A DNA stretch of 64,000 nucleotides from Clarkia xantiana subsp. parviflora. Its lineage: Eukaryota; Streptophyta; Magnoliopsida; Myrtales; Onagraceae. The stretch covers positions 26,374,001-26,438,000 of the forward strand of contig JAPTYO010000003.1 in NCBI GenBank assembly GCA_036873135.1, written 5' to 3'. The position numbers were made by a program, and so were the translations under genes. Positions 22,081 to 34,318 of this stretch are shown here, piece by piece (position 1 is the first letter of the stretch; each line of letters starts with the position of its first letter). A model generated the notes under the pieces. It did not search any database and was not told the DNA's origin. It worked only from the letters and a program-made list of their open reading frames with translations.

Positions 22081-25000
22081 ATGGGATGCTTGTGTTCGAA
22101 AGAGGCAGCGCCGGTTGTGGAGGAAAATGTTGAAGCAAGCACGAAAGACCGGAACAAATCCGTTCATAATGTTCAATTGGTGGCTCCATCTCCATCGAAT
22201 CGAGAGGGGATATCGGGAAATGGGTCTGTTAGGCCTCTAAAGAAGGTGGCTTCACAATCTCATAGAGGTTCTGTTCTTAGTTTGCATTCGGTTGATGAAT
22301 CTCGAAAGGGTAAGAATCAGCAGAAGACCCCACCTGATACGGGACGAGAAGCTGCGACTTCTAAGGTTGCTAGCCTTCCTAATAGCACTGAAGCAGAGCT
22401 AGCTGCAGCTGGGTGGCCTTCTTGGCTCACTTCTGTGGCTGCTGAGGCTGTCTATGGTTTGGTTCCTCGTAAAGCCGAATCTTTTAAGAAGTTAAATCTG
22501 GTTAGTCTTTCTAAAGTTTAAATTTTTACCTTAATTGTCAAGTATTTACATGTTACCATTCATATAAACAGGTGATATGATCAAGATTTACTTGGTACTA
22601 TGATCATTATCTTGGTATTATCTATAATCATCCTCAATTTACTGATGTAAAATTGGTAAATCTAGAAAATTTCATTTCCTATCCTGTTTGCTGAACTTGA
22701 CCATATATATATAGACTGCAAAATTAACTCAATTTGGTGTTTTTTTGGCCAAGAGCTCCAGTTGATACCTTATAAAGTTAGCATTTTGATCGATGATTCG
22801 GTTAAAAATCTTGAATCTTGTTGATGGTTAAAAAACTTGACCATATAAGACTGCAGAATTAGCTCAATTTAGTGTTTTTTTGGCCAAGAGCTCCAGTTGA
22901 TGTTGATTCCCTATATAAAGTTAGTATTTTGATAGGTGATTCGGTTAAAAATCTTGAATCTTGTTGTGATTTCTAATTTAGCTTCCTGTTCTTATTGATC
23001 GAACAAAAAAATTAAATGCAGATTGGACGAGGAACTTATAGCAGTGTCTATAAAGGAACAGACCTTGAAACAGGCAAAACAGTTGCAATGAAGAAAGTAA
23101 GGTTCTCAAATATGGATCCGGAAAGTGTGCGTTTCATGGCTCGGGAAATCAACATAATACGCAAACTCGATCACCCGAATATAATAAAGCTCGAGGCTTT
23201 AGTCACTTCAAGAATTTCTGGGAATCTGTACCTCATTTTTGAGTATATGGAACACGATCTTGCTGGGCTCTTAGCAAGGCCTGATGTCAAGCTAACTGAA
23301 CCACAGGTACCATATTTCTTTTTTACTTGAGGTCCAAGAAATGTCAGTTTTTTCTTAAACTTTGGTGACAAATTTGCAATGTATATAGGTGAAATGTTAC
23401 GTGCAGCAACTGTTCCGTGGATTAGAGCATTGCCATAGTCGTGGAATTCTGCACCGAGACATCAAGGGATCAAATCTGCTCATAAGTGAAAATGGGATTT
23501 TAAAAATTGGCGATTTTGGTCTGGCAAATTTCTTCCAGCCCGATCAGCAGCAGCCTCTGACGAGTCGGGTCGTGACTTTGTGGTATAGAGCGCCTGAGCT
23601 TCTGCTCGGAGCTACAAAATACGGAGTTGGGATCGATCTGTGGAGTGCGGGTTGCATTCTTGCTGAGCTTTTTGCAGGGGAGCCAATTTTGCCTGCAAGA
23701 ACAGAGGTTGCCTTGTCTCCCAAGTCTCCTTTCTTGTACATCATATGAAATCATGCTTTATAACAAATTGACCGATGAGAAATTACGGTGTATCTTTAGG
23801 TGGAGCAACTACACAAGATCTTGAAACTCTGTGGCTCACCACCCGAAGATTTCTGGAAGAAATCGAAGTTGTCTCGTGCAACTAGCTTCAAACCTCAATT
23901 CCAGTATAAACGGCGTATAGCTGAGAAATTCAAAGATTTTCCATCTTCTGCTCTGAGCTTGACTGAGAAACTCCTTTCCTTGGATCCCAAGGAACGAGGA
24001 TCGGCTACTTCTGCACTCAAAAGCGAGGTAAAGACACATCTTTTGTAATTCCTTTTTAAAGATTGCTTATACGGTATGTAAAAATACGGTCTTTTTGGTT
24101 AATTTTCCAGTTCTTCACCAGTAAACCCCACCCCTGCAAACCATCAAGTCTACCAAAATACCCCCCGAGCAAAGAAATCGACGCCAAGCTCCGAGAAGAG
24201 GAATCAAGAAAGTATGTGATTCTTCAAAAACTCACCATTATGTTCTTGATTTTGTATCTGCGCATTATTGTAATTGTTCTATGAATTGCAGAAGAAAAGC
24301 GGAGTCGGTTCGGGGACGAGGACCTGAATCTGTCAGGAGAGGACCGAGGGATTCTAAAGGGGAAGAATTCCATTCCCGTGGCGACATGTCTTTGCGGGTA
24401 CCGAACACGATTCTATGAACAAAAAAAACATTTTTTTAAACATGATCATGGTCTTGTTCTAGCTAATTTAAGGTAGTGTCTGAAATTTGGCAGGGACAGC
24501 CTACGACATCGAAGTACACGGGTCATAAATTCCATCATCAGGAGGACAGAAATGCGAGGGGTAATAAGAAGGGGTTCACTTACTCGAGCTCAATGGTGCA
24601 CCCGAGCTTAACCGTCGACTCCACCTCGTGGTCTAGTAAGCCTGCCACGAAAAGCACCTCACAGTCCAAGACCCCGAATTCTTCAAAGCCTGGACCGGTA
24701 GATTTGTCCAACCGTGGTCCAACTAGTAAAGATGAGGGATCCTCCTATAAGGAATCACTGGTAAGCCACTATATACTCCTTCAATTCGATATAGAATTGC
24801 CCTAATTGTATTTGGGGGATTAAGAACCTAAGAACAGTCCCAACTATAGGCCATGTTGCTTATCGTTATCCTAACTGTCAGGTTTGTTGCAATAGAAAAC
24901 ATGTATCTTTCCACTTTTCCGAAGTATTAGATTTGTTGCTCATAATTTACGCTTATTTGATGCTTAAAAATTTGTTTTTGTTTAGTCGATTTCAAGAGAA

Positions 25001-25378
25001 AAAAGTGGACACAAATCAATCTGATAATTGGAACACTAAATATCATAAACATTTTAAATATGAGACAGTGCTTAGCAATATGACCTATAGTTGGGACTGT
25101 TTTTAGGTTCTAACCCTTGAACTCAAGCTCCCCTTGCTTGGTTGGCAAACCTAGTCTGTGTTATATTATATCCATTATACACTAGTTTTCCCACCCAGTA
25201 GTTAGTTCAAATACTGTTTTTGCAGGGATATGTGCCGAAGAAGAACAGGATGCATTGTTCGGGACCATTGGTTCAAGGAGGCAACATAGAAGACATGTTG
25301 AGAGAGCACGAGATGAAGATCCAACAAGCCGTTCGCAATCAACGTGCCGAAAGAACCCGCACCGTCAAAATTCACTGA
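22081..25378 (+). CDS. CDK-like Ser/Thr kinase (CRK / At1g54610-IBS1 type), myristoylated N-terminus
   Basis: Eight coding exons: 22081-22500, 23022-23306, 23389-23706, 23800-24027, 24111-24211, 24292-24397, 24494-24760 and 25226-25378. All use GT-AG and the phases agree, giving 625 residues. The N-terminus MGCLCS fits N-myristoylation (Gly2) with palmitoylatable Cys3/Cys5, so membrane attachment is likely. The kinase domain has the Gly loop IGRGTYSSV (141-149), Lys164 in VAMKK, Glu182 in AREI (PSTAIRE-like helix), HRD Asp259, DFG Asp277 and WYRAPELLLG. WPSWL before the domain and a long Ser/Lys-rich tail with GYVPKKNR and HEMKIQQAVR are typical of the cdc2-related plant subgroup that includes IBS1 (priming and defence). 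The ATG was chosen for the MGCxC context; an upstream in-frame ATG at 22066 would hide it. Intron 7 holds a MITE. Confidence 0.9.
24816..25115. mobile_element. Foldback MITE in kinase intron 7
   Basis: The inverted termini share AACAGTCCCAACTATAGG, preceded by TTAAGAACCTAA at the left and the complement of TAGAACCTAA at the right. It belongs to the same family as the elements at 29494-30174 and 31257-31617. The TSD is not clear. Confidence 0.75.
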
Positions 25379-26569
25379 CATTATTAGTAAAAGGGAGTTC
25401 TTTAACTTGTAAACTGTAGAGATGGGCATTGTTGAGTAAACCCTATAAGGGTTTAGTTTAGTCTGTGGAGATGAGGGCTTTTAAGGTAAAGTTTTATAGG
25501 AGACAGATCTATCAGTTATTTATTGCACAAGTTAAGGGAGGAGAATTTGGGGAACTGACTGTGAGTTGTTGCTCTGTACATTGTGTATTCATCATTCTGT
25601 GTGCACATATAATGAAAAGTGGGTTCTTGGCTTAGAGAAAAAATTGATCCTTTTATTTATTTTTTTCCTGTAATTTTCTTTGCAATATATTCACTTAAGT
25701 GTGATACCAATTTAAATTTGGTATTAACTTATTTTTTTGTATAGATGTATGACAAGATATATAATAAATATAAAAAACAAATAACTGCAGGCATTGGCAT
25801 GCTCTGAATAGTGAATTAGGTAAAAAATTGAACTTTAGCAAGTCTAACCAGGTTTACATTGCACATACATCTACATGTAGATTTACTGAACATACATATA
25901 AAGGGTCTCTATGTGCAATTCATTGTAAATTTATTTACTCTCCTCTAAGAAGAAAACATAGAGACACTTAAAAGAGACAAGAAATTGCACATACATATAC
26001 ATACATTGTGTATTCATCATTCTGTGTGCATAATATAATGAATAGAGAAAAATTCAATCTTTTTCCTTTTCCTGGAAATTTTCTGCAATATATTCAGTTA
26101 AGTCTACCAATCTAAATTTGTGTATTAAAAAAAATTATACATAAATGTATGACAACTGACAACATATATATAATATAAGTAAAAAAACCTGCAGCATGCT
26201 CTGTTCTACATAATTTACCAGTCCAGCTTTTATGTTACACTTACTGAATAGTGAATACTCTCCTCTGAGTCAGTAAAATAGAGATCTTTTAAAAAAAACA
26301 TTGCACATACATCTACATATTCATTTCATTCCCTTATAAGAGACTGAACAAATATAGTTAAGTTTAGTATATGCTGCAACAACCCAACATCCAGGGTAGA
26401 ACATGAAAAAAAAAAAAAAAAAAAAAAGAAGCCTACCTATCTGACAGACCCTCTTCTGTACATTTAGATTCACAACATATGAAGCATTAACAACAGATTA
26501 GCTCAGTTTCCTGACAAACCAAAGCTCAGGACTTTGTTCTTCGATTTTTCGGATTTCTGCAGCAGCTAT
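25379..26569. other. Kinase 3' region and convergent intergenic DNA
   Basis: There is no gene. TACATTGTGTATTCATCATTC occurs at about 25576 and again at about 26003, followed by similar A/T-rich text, so this 1.2-kb stretch contains a degenerate direct duplication of the kinase 3' flank. A poly-A run lies at about 26408-26427. Confidence 0.5.
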
Positions 26570-29125
26570 TTACATGTCCTGCTTCGGTTTCCTGCTTATT
26601 TCCGAGTACTGGCCACCCATTAGCTGCAAAATCTCCTCCCAAAGGCCGGATTTTGAACCGATTAAATCTCCACAGATTAGATTAGAGCTACAGGCAGCAA
26701 CACACCAATAATCAGAGTCGATCTCCTCTTTCAACTGATCGAATTGCCACCCTGCATACCCCATGAAGAATCGAAAGTCCTGAGGCTTCAAAACTCCCTT
26801 TTTCACCAGTTCACTCGCCTCGTCTAAGCTCTTCCTTGCACCGAAGTAGAGACCGGGGACCACCTCTTCGAATCCGGGTTGCTTCAGTTGGTCGTTGGTT
26901 CTAAGCAAGAACATGCTGGCCTCAAGTGGGCCCCCCAGATGGACCGGACATTCTGCAAAGGTTGTTGCGAGGTCGAGGTTGGGTGGTTTCATGTGCTTGA
27001 TCTTCTTGTGGTGGGGGTGGTTGATGACTACCCCGAAGGGACCTTCACGAGGGTGGCGGGTCCCGGATCTGAGGAGGAGAACTACGCTCCTCTCGAAGTT
27101 TGGCACGCCGTCGAGCTTTTCAGTGGCTACAAGGACACAACCTGTCTCTGGGACAGGGATTGGGTGGGCCCACTTGGCGCCGAGAGGTTTGGACTCGCCG
27201 TGGGACCCGTCTTGGTTGTGAGAATCGGTTTCCACTTTCTCAGCCTGTTTATAAAGCATTAACCACAAGAGAGGGACTCAAGTTGTAAGAACAAGGAAAT
27301 GGAAAACCAGACCTTGTATATAACTAGTATATCCCCCAAATGACTAAATATAATAGAGAAATTGAACAACTCAGAGAAATAGAGAGTTTGATAGAGTTTG
27401 GGTTCAGTAAAAGCCATATATTGCCAACCAACTCGAAAATGAGGTTTTCTTCAATAGCAAGCTTCTCGACAACCAATGAAACATCACATCTTTAAAATTT
27501 CAGTTGTTAAGAAGTCGAAGTTTGATGCTATTAACATTTAACTTGTTTTCTTTGTAGGCCTTGATCATTTTTTCAACTCGAAGTTTCACGTAAAATAGAT
27601 TAGCCAGCTATAAATAGTAAGCCCAGCTCCATATAATAGGTTAAGCTTTTCTTTTTACATCAGTTTAAAATTTAGAAATCCTAATTCAAGTCTGCCCAGC
27701 ACAAAAGGAAGGATTTGAATGCGCCAAGTCCAGAATTTACAACAACATCAACAACGGTTTTTTTTCTTCAAAACTCCGAAGAATGCAGCATGCTAGTTTA
27801 TGAAGGAGCAGCTGTATGAGAAAGTTACATCACCTGTTCCCGAGCAAATAGAGATGCTCTAAACGCTCGCCAATCGGGTGGACCAGGATGGTACTTTTGA
27901 GAGGCTGTATCATTAGATTTGTTGCCTTCAGAGGATTTTTTTCCTTTGAGTCCATCACCTTCTGGGGTAGATCGATCACCATTTCCTGCACAAAAGGAAT
28001 ACAAAGGCTCTCAACACAATCATAATGCATTGAAGAAAAAAAATCCCCCTCCAAAAAAAGAAATTTCCTATAGTTTTTGTATCGATAAACTCACCACAGG
28101 AAAATGATAAGTCTTCAAATAAAAAGGATAACAAATTGGATCATACTCTGTAAACCGTACTTACCGATTATATCGAGAGAGATAGATTCAACTAAGTCCT
28201 AAAATTTAGCTAGAATGCTTATCTTTTTTAGAAATATTGGCAACAAAGGCAAGGGACACCTTGATAGAGTTATGAAAGCAATGCAGTAACCACTTAATAT
28301 ATTGCTCATGAGAATTCAGACTTATTTGGTTGTTATGTTGGTTTTTCCATAATTATGTCTTAAATCTTTTCTAGAATACCCCTCTGAATTTCTCCCTCTC
28401 CTTTCATAAATGTCTCTAACACTAAAAGAGCATACTTGATTAAGTTTGAATCAGTGAGCACTATTCATTCATATATTCATAGAAACTCTTGTTTTAACAA
28501 TCCAATCAAGATTCACCAATCTATGTAGTATTCATAATTAATAATTAATGAAGATTCTGAATCCTGATTGGATTATTACACGATGTAACTCTATATGCAA
28601 GGCTCTCATTCTTCAAAAGTAGCAGGAAAACAAGTGATGTATACTCAATGCAGGAACAATCACAGTATAATTCAGTGCTTTCATCTGGTAATGGATCTCA
28701 GCATCAATCTCAATCACATGCAAAGAGCAATCACTAAAAAAACCATTCAATCAACAAAGAAACCCCCAATTTAACCATGCAAGCCAAGCTTAAACCTCCT
28801 TATGATCCAAAAAAGCAAATTTTCAGCTCCGTAGAAACGGAATTTCAAAATTTACAGCCAATGTGAAGAAAATTACGGAAGTCAACTGGATCACGAAACT
28901 GAAAATCAATTAAACACAGTCAAACGAACCAGATGAGGACGAATTGGAGCCGTTCTTCTTCCCCAGAGCTCGAACAACAAGGCGGCGATAACTGGAGTGG
29001 GTCGGGTTCTTAGAGACACTGATCTCAAACACCCTCGTCGCGGTTTTGGGAATCTCGCCATAGTAGTTACGGATTAGGTGGGGAGTCACGGCAGCGTTCT
29101 TCACATTCAAGGACAAAAGATCCAT
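26570..29125 (-). CDS. UPF0301/AlgH (DUF179) family protein, probably plastid-targeted
   Basis: Three exons on the minus strand: 29125-28930, 27985-27834 and 27244-26570, all GT-AG with phases agreeing, giving 340 residues. The first about 60 residues are rich in Ser/Arg/Thr/Asn with few acids (RRLVVRALGKK), as in a chloroplast transit peptide. Exon 2 ends with PGPPDWRAFRASLFAREQ. Exon 3 carries the DUF179 fold: GCVLVATEKLDG, FERSVVLLLR, GPFGVVINHP, VHLGGPLE, GLYFGA, FRFFMGYAGWQ and QL-EEI. Bacterial homologues (AlgH) have no settled biochemical role, and neither do the plant ones. The exon-1 donor CTG|GTTCGT was chosen because the alternatives create a stop. Confidence 0.85.
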
Positions 29126-29493
29126 CTTTTGGGTTTGATGGTGAAGAGGAAAGGTGGAAAAGTAATTAAGAATGGTAGGAAGGAGATAGATGGTGGTGGA
29201 TAGAGTGATGAATGAAAGCAGTAACGGACTTGTCGAGACTCGACAGAGAGATGAAAACGATGCCCAATTATGTGAAGCTGCAATAGACTAGAAAGAAAGG
29301 GACAGCTGCTGTGTAATTTATACAATTTTGGTATAAAAAGTTATTTTATTTATTTATTAGTTTTGATTATTATAGGAATAAATTAAAATAATATCTTAAT
29401 CTCTAGGATAGTATCTTTAGGGCTATTATGAAGATATATATATATACCCTAATATGGTAATAAATTTACAAAATTAAATTACTTTTTAAAAAT

Positions 29494-30174
29494 GGGGTTA
29501 AGAATCTAAAAGAAGTCCTTACTATTGTTTATGTTGATAATTGATGTCACATTTTAAAATATTAATATTTAGTGTTCTAATTATTAATTTTTATTTTTTC
29601 TAACTGATTTCGTTTTAAGCAATTGATGTTTTAAACAATAAAATTTTCAACTTTTTCAAAGTATTGAATTTGTTCCTCCTAGTTTAAACTTATTTGATGT
29701 TTAAAAAATATGTTTTTATTTTGTCAATTTTAATTTTAGAAAAAAGTGGAAAAATTAACCAATCTGATAGTTGAGATGACGCATCTCAACAATTTAAATT
29801 TGGAACAAAAATTAACAACATGATATAGAGTCCATTAATGACCATCTCACATATTCCAAATATTAAAATGTAAACTAATTAATTTTTTTTTACCAAAATG
29901 TCCACCGGGGCTTTTTGAAAAAGCGGCGGTGAAGGTCTGCCGCTCTTTCAAAGAGCGGCGGATGAAAAGTGTCGTTATTACGGCAACTACAAATAAAACA
30001 GATGTGACGACACTGTTCATCCGCCGCTCGGCGGACCTTCACCGCCGCTTTTTCAAAAAGTCCCGGCGAACATTTTAGTAATTTTTTTAATTAGTTTACA
30101 TTTTAGAATTTGAAATGACAATTTGGGTAATGGATTCTAACATATATTTAAAACTGTAGTTAAGTTTTTAACCC
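29494..30174. mobile_element. Large foldback MITE with GC-rich inner inverted repeat
   Basis: The outer ends are GGGGTTAAGAATCTAAAAG and, complemented, GGGTTAAAAACTTAAC. Within it, arms at about 29862-29950 and 30020-30113 are near-perfect inverted copies, including CTTTTTGAAAAAGCGGCGG and GGTGAAGGTC. It is related at its ends to the MITEs at 24816 and 31257. Confidence 0.7.
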
Positions 30175-30354
30175 TTAAAAATAAGAAAAACAATTACAGT
30201 GTGGGAAACTCTATGAGAACTAGTAGTGTATACTTTACATTTTATTTATATATTTTAAAAAGTCAAATTGACTTGCAATTTGCAAAGGCTACATCTAAGA
30301 TAAATACATTCTATTCTCTTCATAAAACAAACACAAACCTTGTGTAAACACAAA

Positions 30355-32052
30355 CTAATCTCTAATGGCATCCAACCACCCTTTCCTCCTCTCAGGCGAC
30401 ATCTTCATGAACATAACACGCCAATCCCGGTTTATAAACCTCTCTAGACAAGCATTATACGATGCTTGCGAAATGTCTTCCAACACGTTCAGAGCCTCCA
30501 TACACACCTCTATACAGTACGGGTCCATAACCATAGCAGAGCATGTGGCCCTCACATCACTATGATGATGAATGTGGTCTGCAACTTTGGCCTTTGAACT
30601 TTCGCTCCTCACATTCATGGAATTCGCCCGAAGAACATCTAAATAGCTCTCGGTTTTACTTTCTGTCAATGATTTCTTCTTCGGGTGTCCAGAAAGAAGG
30701 TGATCTGGGTCGTGTGTTCTTTTGCGGAGTTTAAGGTTGTCACTTTCGTCTTCGCCTTCAGTGACGGTGTTCGTGTCGTCTTCTCTCAGGGGTTGGTATT
30801 GTTCAAAGTCGTGGAGTTGTTGGTCCGGGATGAGTTGAGCAACTGGGTCGGTGTTGAATATTTGATCTAGCAGTTCATAGTGTTCACAACCCTTCTTCCT
30901 AAATACCTTGTATGATTTTCCTTTCTGGGTGGAAAAAAAAGGCACAACATAAGACCAATGTCAAATCTGTGTCAAAATCTAAATCTTGCATATAATGTTG
31001 TTAATCAGAGACGAAAAAGAAGACGAAGTGCTAGAAAGTGTAAAACTTTAGCGTAAAAGTGGAACCTTTTTAGTTTCTGAAAACCGATGAGTATTTCATT
31101 CAATCACCTTTTTCTTGAAAATGAAACTTTTTCACTTTCACTTTAAGTTTTACATTTGCAGAAACATTACAATGTTCAAGGTTTAGATTTTTCTGGATAT
31201 GGCGTTTCAAGAATCTGCTTCTTCAGGTTTATAAAAAGATTGAACAAAGATCTAAAGGGTTAACAACCTAAAAACAGTCCCAACTATAGACTATGTTGCT
31301 AATTATTGTCTAAGATTATTCGTTGTCCCAACTGTCAGATTGGTTGATTTACACCTTTTTCTTTTAAACTTGACAAAACAAAAACATGTTTTTTAAGCAT
31401 CAATTCAGCCTAAACCATGCGCAACAATATGATTCCTCGAAAAAGTGGAAAACATGTTTATGTTACTTAAAACGTCAATTTTAATGCCGAAATTAGACGA
31501 ACAAAGTGGAAAACAATAAATCCGATAGTTGGGACGACACAAATATCAACATTTTAAATTTGGGACAACGATTAACAACATGACATATAGTTGATGCTGT
31601 TTTTAGGTTCTTAACCCAAGATTTAATAGTTCTGCATCCAAATTGGTTGGCAAAGAGCTTCAAGAAGAATCGAATAGAAGCATCTGAACCACATGAATCA
31701 AATAGAATCGTGTAATTATGATTCTACTCACCATCAAGAAGCATTGCCAGACATCCTCGGGAGCTGTAACTTTGTTCAAGACAGGATCCCAACTAACTCC
31801 TGCATGTTGGATCAACTCGGAAAATTCACGAAACTTTCTCCTGAGCCTGTTGAACTTGCCTTTAAGCTTATGCTCGCCATATCTCTCTCCTATTGAGTCA
31901 AATAACTCATCATCAATCTCGTTCCACCCCATTCTTTTCAAACTTGACGGTCCTAGTAGTTTCACTCTATCAAGCAGAATTTGAAGGTAGGCCAATTCGT
32001 TGTTGGCTGGCCATTCTTTTGCGTCATCCCTATTTTTTCGCTGCGCAGACAT
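30355..32052 (-). CDS. Myb/SANT-like domain protein (L10-interacting MYB type)
   Basis: Two exons: 32052-31732 (107 codons) and 30924-30355 (189 codons plus stop), joined at ATG|GTGAGT ... CACCCAG|AAA, giving 296 residues. Residues about 10-105 carry the Myb/SANT-like DNA-binding fold (DUF with GWNEI, KLKGKFNRLRRKFREFSELIQ cut as KLKGKFNRLRR/KFREF, GVSWDP, VTAPEDVWQ). The junction leads into FRKKGCEHYELLDQIF, the block that follows this domain in LIMYB-like proteins. The middle is acidic and Lys-rich (possible nuclear signal HPKKKS). The C-terminus has MEALNVLEDIS and FINRDWRVMF. LIMYB acts in the NIK1 antiviral/translation pathway; whether this paralogue does is unknown. TAG lies in frame just before the ATG. 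Confidence 0.85.
31257..31617. mobile_element. Mutator-like MITE in the Myb/SANT gene intron, TSD AAGAT(C/T)TAA
   Basis: The termini are GGGTTAACAACCTAAAAACA and the complement of TGTTTTTAGGTTCTTAACCC. The flanking 9-mers AAGATCTAA (31247-31255) and AAGATTTAA (31618-31626) match at 8 of 9 positions. Inside are CCCAACTATAG and a second inverted pair (GTCCCAACTGTCAGATTGG and CCGATAGTTGGGAC). Confidence 0.82.
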
Positions 32053-32432
32053 CTATGGAAGATTGAATCATGCAAGCAAAGCTGTTATTTTTAAGAGGTA
32101 AGAATAAATAAAATTCAGAATTTCATAGCTAATGAAGTCACATAGTGTAGAAAGAGTCTAATAACAACAACAAGAAGTTTAGCATGTCTAGAAACACATC
32201 TATGTCCTATATATTATCCTAAAAATACGAATTTTATCGTGCTTCCCGAAAGTCATTGTAGCCATCAACAGATCTCATTTTTAGGAATGACAAGATATGT
32301 AAGTTAACCACTGTACTGATGGAAAACACAAAATCTGCCTTCTTAGATATCATCACATCATAAGAAAGCAGAGTTTAGGCGCCAATTCGTACTAGGGATT
32401 CTACATTTTCCAAGGAAATTAGAGGATTCCCT

Positions 32433-32820
32433 TACTGGTTTACGAGCAAAAGATGCATCATTTTCAGTAGACTAATTTCTGGCTCAATCCATAATGCCTC
32501 AAAATCTTGTTATCTAAGATTTTGCTTTTCTACTATGTCGAACAGAACCTGAATTAGGTAAAGAGATTCCCAGCAACACATGAATTGCAAACTAAGGAAA
32601 CAAAATCAACAGATATTGGTGAGACTACAGAACCTTACTGGTTTATGAGCAAAATGCATCATTTTCAGTAGACCAATTTCTGGCTCAATCAATAATGATA
32701 CAGAATCAATCTTGTTATCTAAAATTTTTCTTTTTGACTAGCTAAAGAGATTCCCAGCAACGCATGAATTGCAAACTAAGGAAAGGAAATCAACAGATAT
32801 TGTTGAGACAAAAGAAACTT
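32433..32820. repeat. Internal tandem duplication of about 200 bp
   Basis: The segment CCTTACTGGTTTA(C/T)GAGCAAAA...GAATTGCAAACTAAGGAAA occurs twice in a row (about 32433-32632 and 32633-32800) and is present in both copies of the segmental duplication. Confidence 0.8.
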
Positions 32821-32847
32821 GGGTTAATTAGCTTTTTAGGGTATTAC

Positions 32848-32874
32848 CTGATGATATTGAAGCAGCTTTTCTTC
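32848..32874 (-). other. Possible 5' UTR mini-exon of the Myb/SANT gene
   Basis: On the minus strand, CCAATTTCAG precedes and GTAATACCC follows a 27-base segment (GAAGAAAAGC...CATCAG), so it is bounded by good acceptor and donor sites 800 bp upstream of the ATG. The same arrangement exists in copy B at about 38575-38601, where no coding region follows. This is inference from splice-site text only. Confidence 0.35.
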
Positions 32875-33126
32875 CTGAAATTGGAAATCAACACAAAATT
32901 AGGGTTTTCACCTATATGCCGGAGATTTAAGGGAACTGGAAGAATGGGAAATTAGGAATTTTGATTCCTCTGATGAAGCTGCCATTCCGTCGTTCGGGGA
33001 AAATTGCCGTCGTCGTCATTCCCAGCTTTCACCGTGATAGTTTTTTTTTTCTTTTAGGGTAAATTCAACGTGATAGATAAACCATGTAAGATATTACATG
33101 AGCATGCTATGGCCTTATGGGGGCCA

Positions 33127-33572
33127 TGAGTCATGAACTACTCGGCCGATTGACTCATAAAAAACTTTGAATTCGGCTTTAAAAAATTTGAGTCTAAGTT
33201 CGAATCGAATTTTTTGGTATGCTGAGTCGAGCTCGAGCTTGATAATGCTCGGCTCCCTAGCCTAAACGAGTTTCGAGTTTATGCGTTTATAAGTCGAGTC
33301 TTTATTATTATTCTTATTTAATGATAATTAATTATTATATAAATAAATCGAGTTCGAGTCTACTCGAGTCGAGCTCAATATTTTTAGTTATGAGAAATAT
33401 TAATTTATTATGATATATAATTGATAACAAGTCAACCCGAGCTCGATTTTGTCGAGCTTGGCTTCGAGTCGAGTTTTAAAATTAGAGCTCGACAAAAGAC
33501 GAGTTCGAGTTCGAGCTTGTCAAATACTAATCGAGTCGAGTCGAGCTTGATAGATACCGGCTCGTTTACACC
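33127..33572. mobile_element. hAT-like MITE remnant (copy A; left TIR deleted)
   Basis: It is rich in TCGAGT and GAGCTCGAG inverted motifs, and the right end is CTCGTTTACACC. The corresponding left end in copy B is GGTGTAAACGAG, but here GGTGTAAAC is missing, so the terminus was lost after the duplication. Confidence 0.65.
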
Positions 33573-34245
33573 CCTTCGCCTAGCCCAAAAAAAAAAAAAA
33601 ACTTTAGACACCTTAAATGGGCAAACTATATTATTGAGCTACTTGATAATCTAAATATTTAATCGAGCATAAGAATCGATTTTTTTTTTCTTCTAATAAC
33701 CGATTTAAGTACGAGTTCATTTATACTCGACTTGAGAGGCTCACAAGCCTAATTGATTTTTTTTTGTCAAGAGCCTATTCGAGTAGAGTTTGAGCTGATT
33801 CGAGCTTTATATATATATATGTTCATACACTAGCTATCCGGTTGAGTTTGAATTCGAGCTAAGGTGTATCATCTATGATTTAATTGAACAATTTTAAACT
33901 TATCGAGTTGAGCTCGAACTCGTTGAAAATAATACTGAACCGAGCTCTATTTTGAAAAATTTCAAATATATATATATATATAATAATATTCTTATTTAAT
34001 GTTGCACAATATATATCTGGGTAAAGGGTTAAATCTTCTATACCACCCTGATTGGTTTATACGTACAGTCTATATATATATATTGAGAAATATAGATAGA
34101 TAGATCCTTGAATATATATACTAAATCTTACATATATTTGGAAATATATATATATATATATATAACCCTTGCTCCCTAAATAACAATTCTGTTCTGTGTA
34201 ATACGTACAGATGTTTAACGACGACGACTTGATGTCTGGGTCCGT

Positions 34246-34318
34246 TTGATAGGCCTTGCTTCTTGGCTCTAGCTAACTAACAATGGTTTAGTGGGAGCCA
34301 AGAAGCAAGACCTATCAA
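34246..34318. other. MicroRNA-precursor-like hairpin (copy A)
   Basis: Arms 34246-34269 (TTGATAGGCCTTGCTTCTTG…) and 34295-34318 (…CAAGAAGCAAGACCTATCAA) pair over 24 positions with a single mismatch and a 25-base loop. The arm length and 73-base size suit a small-RNA precursor or a tiny MITE footprint. I do not recognise the arm as a known miRNA. An identical hairpin lies at 39893-39965. Confidence 0.45.

Noticed and set aside
33421..33654. Frames in the TCGAGT-rich stretch (also 39069-39254)
   Set aside because: Produced by the inverted motifs of a hAT-like MITE.
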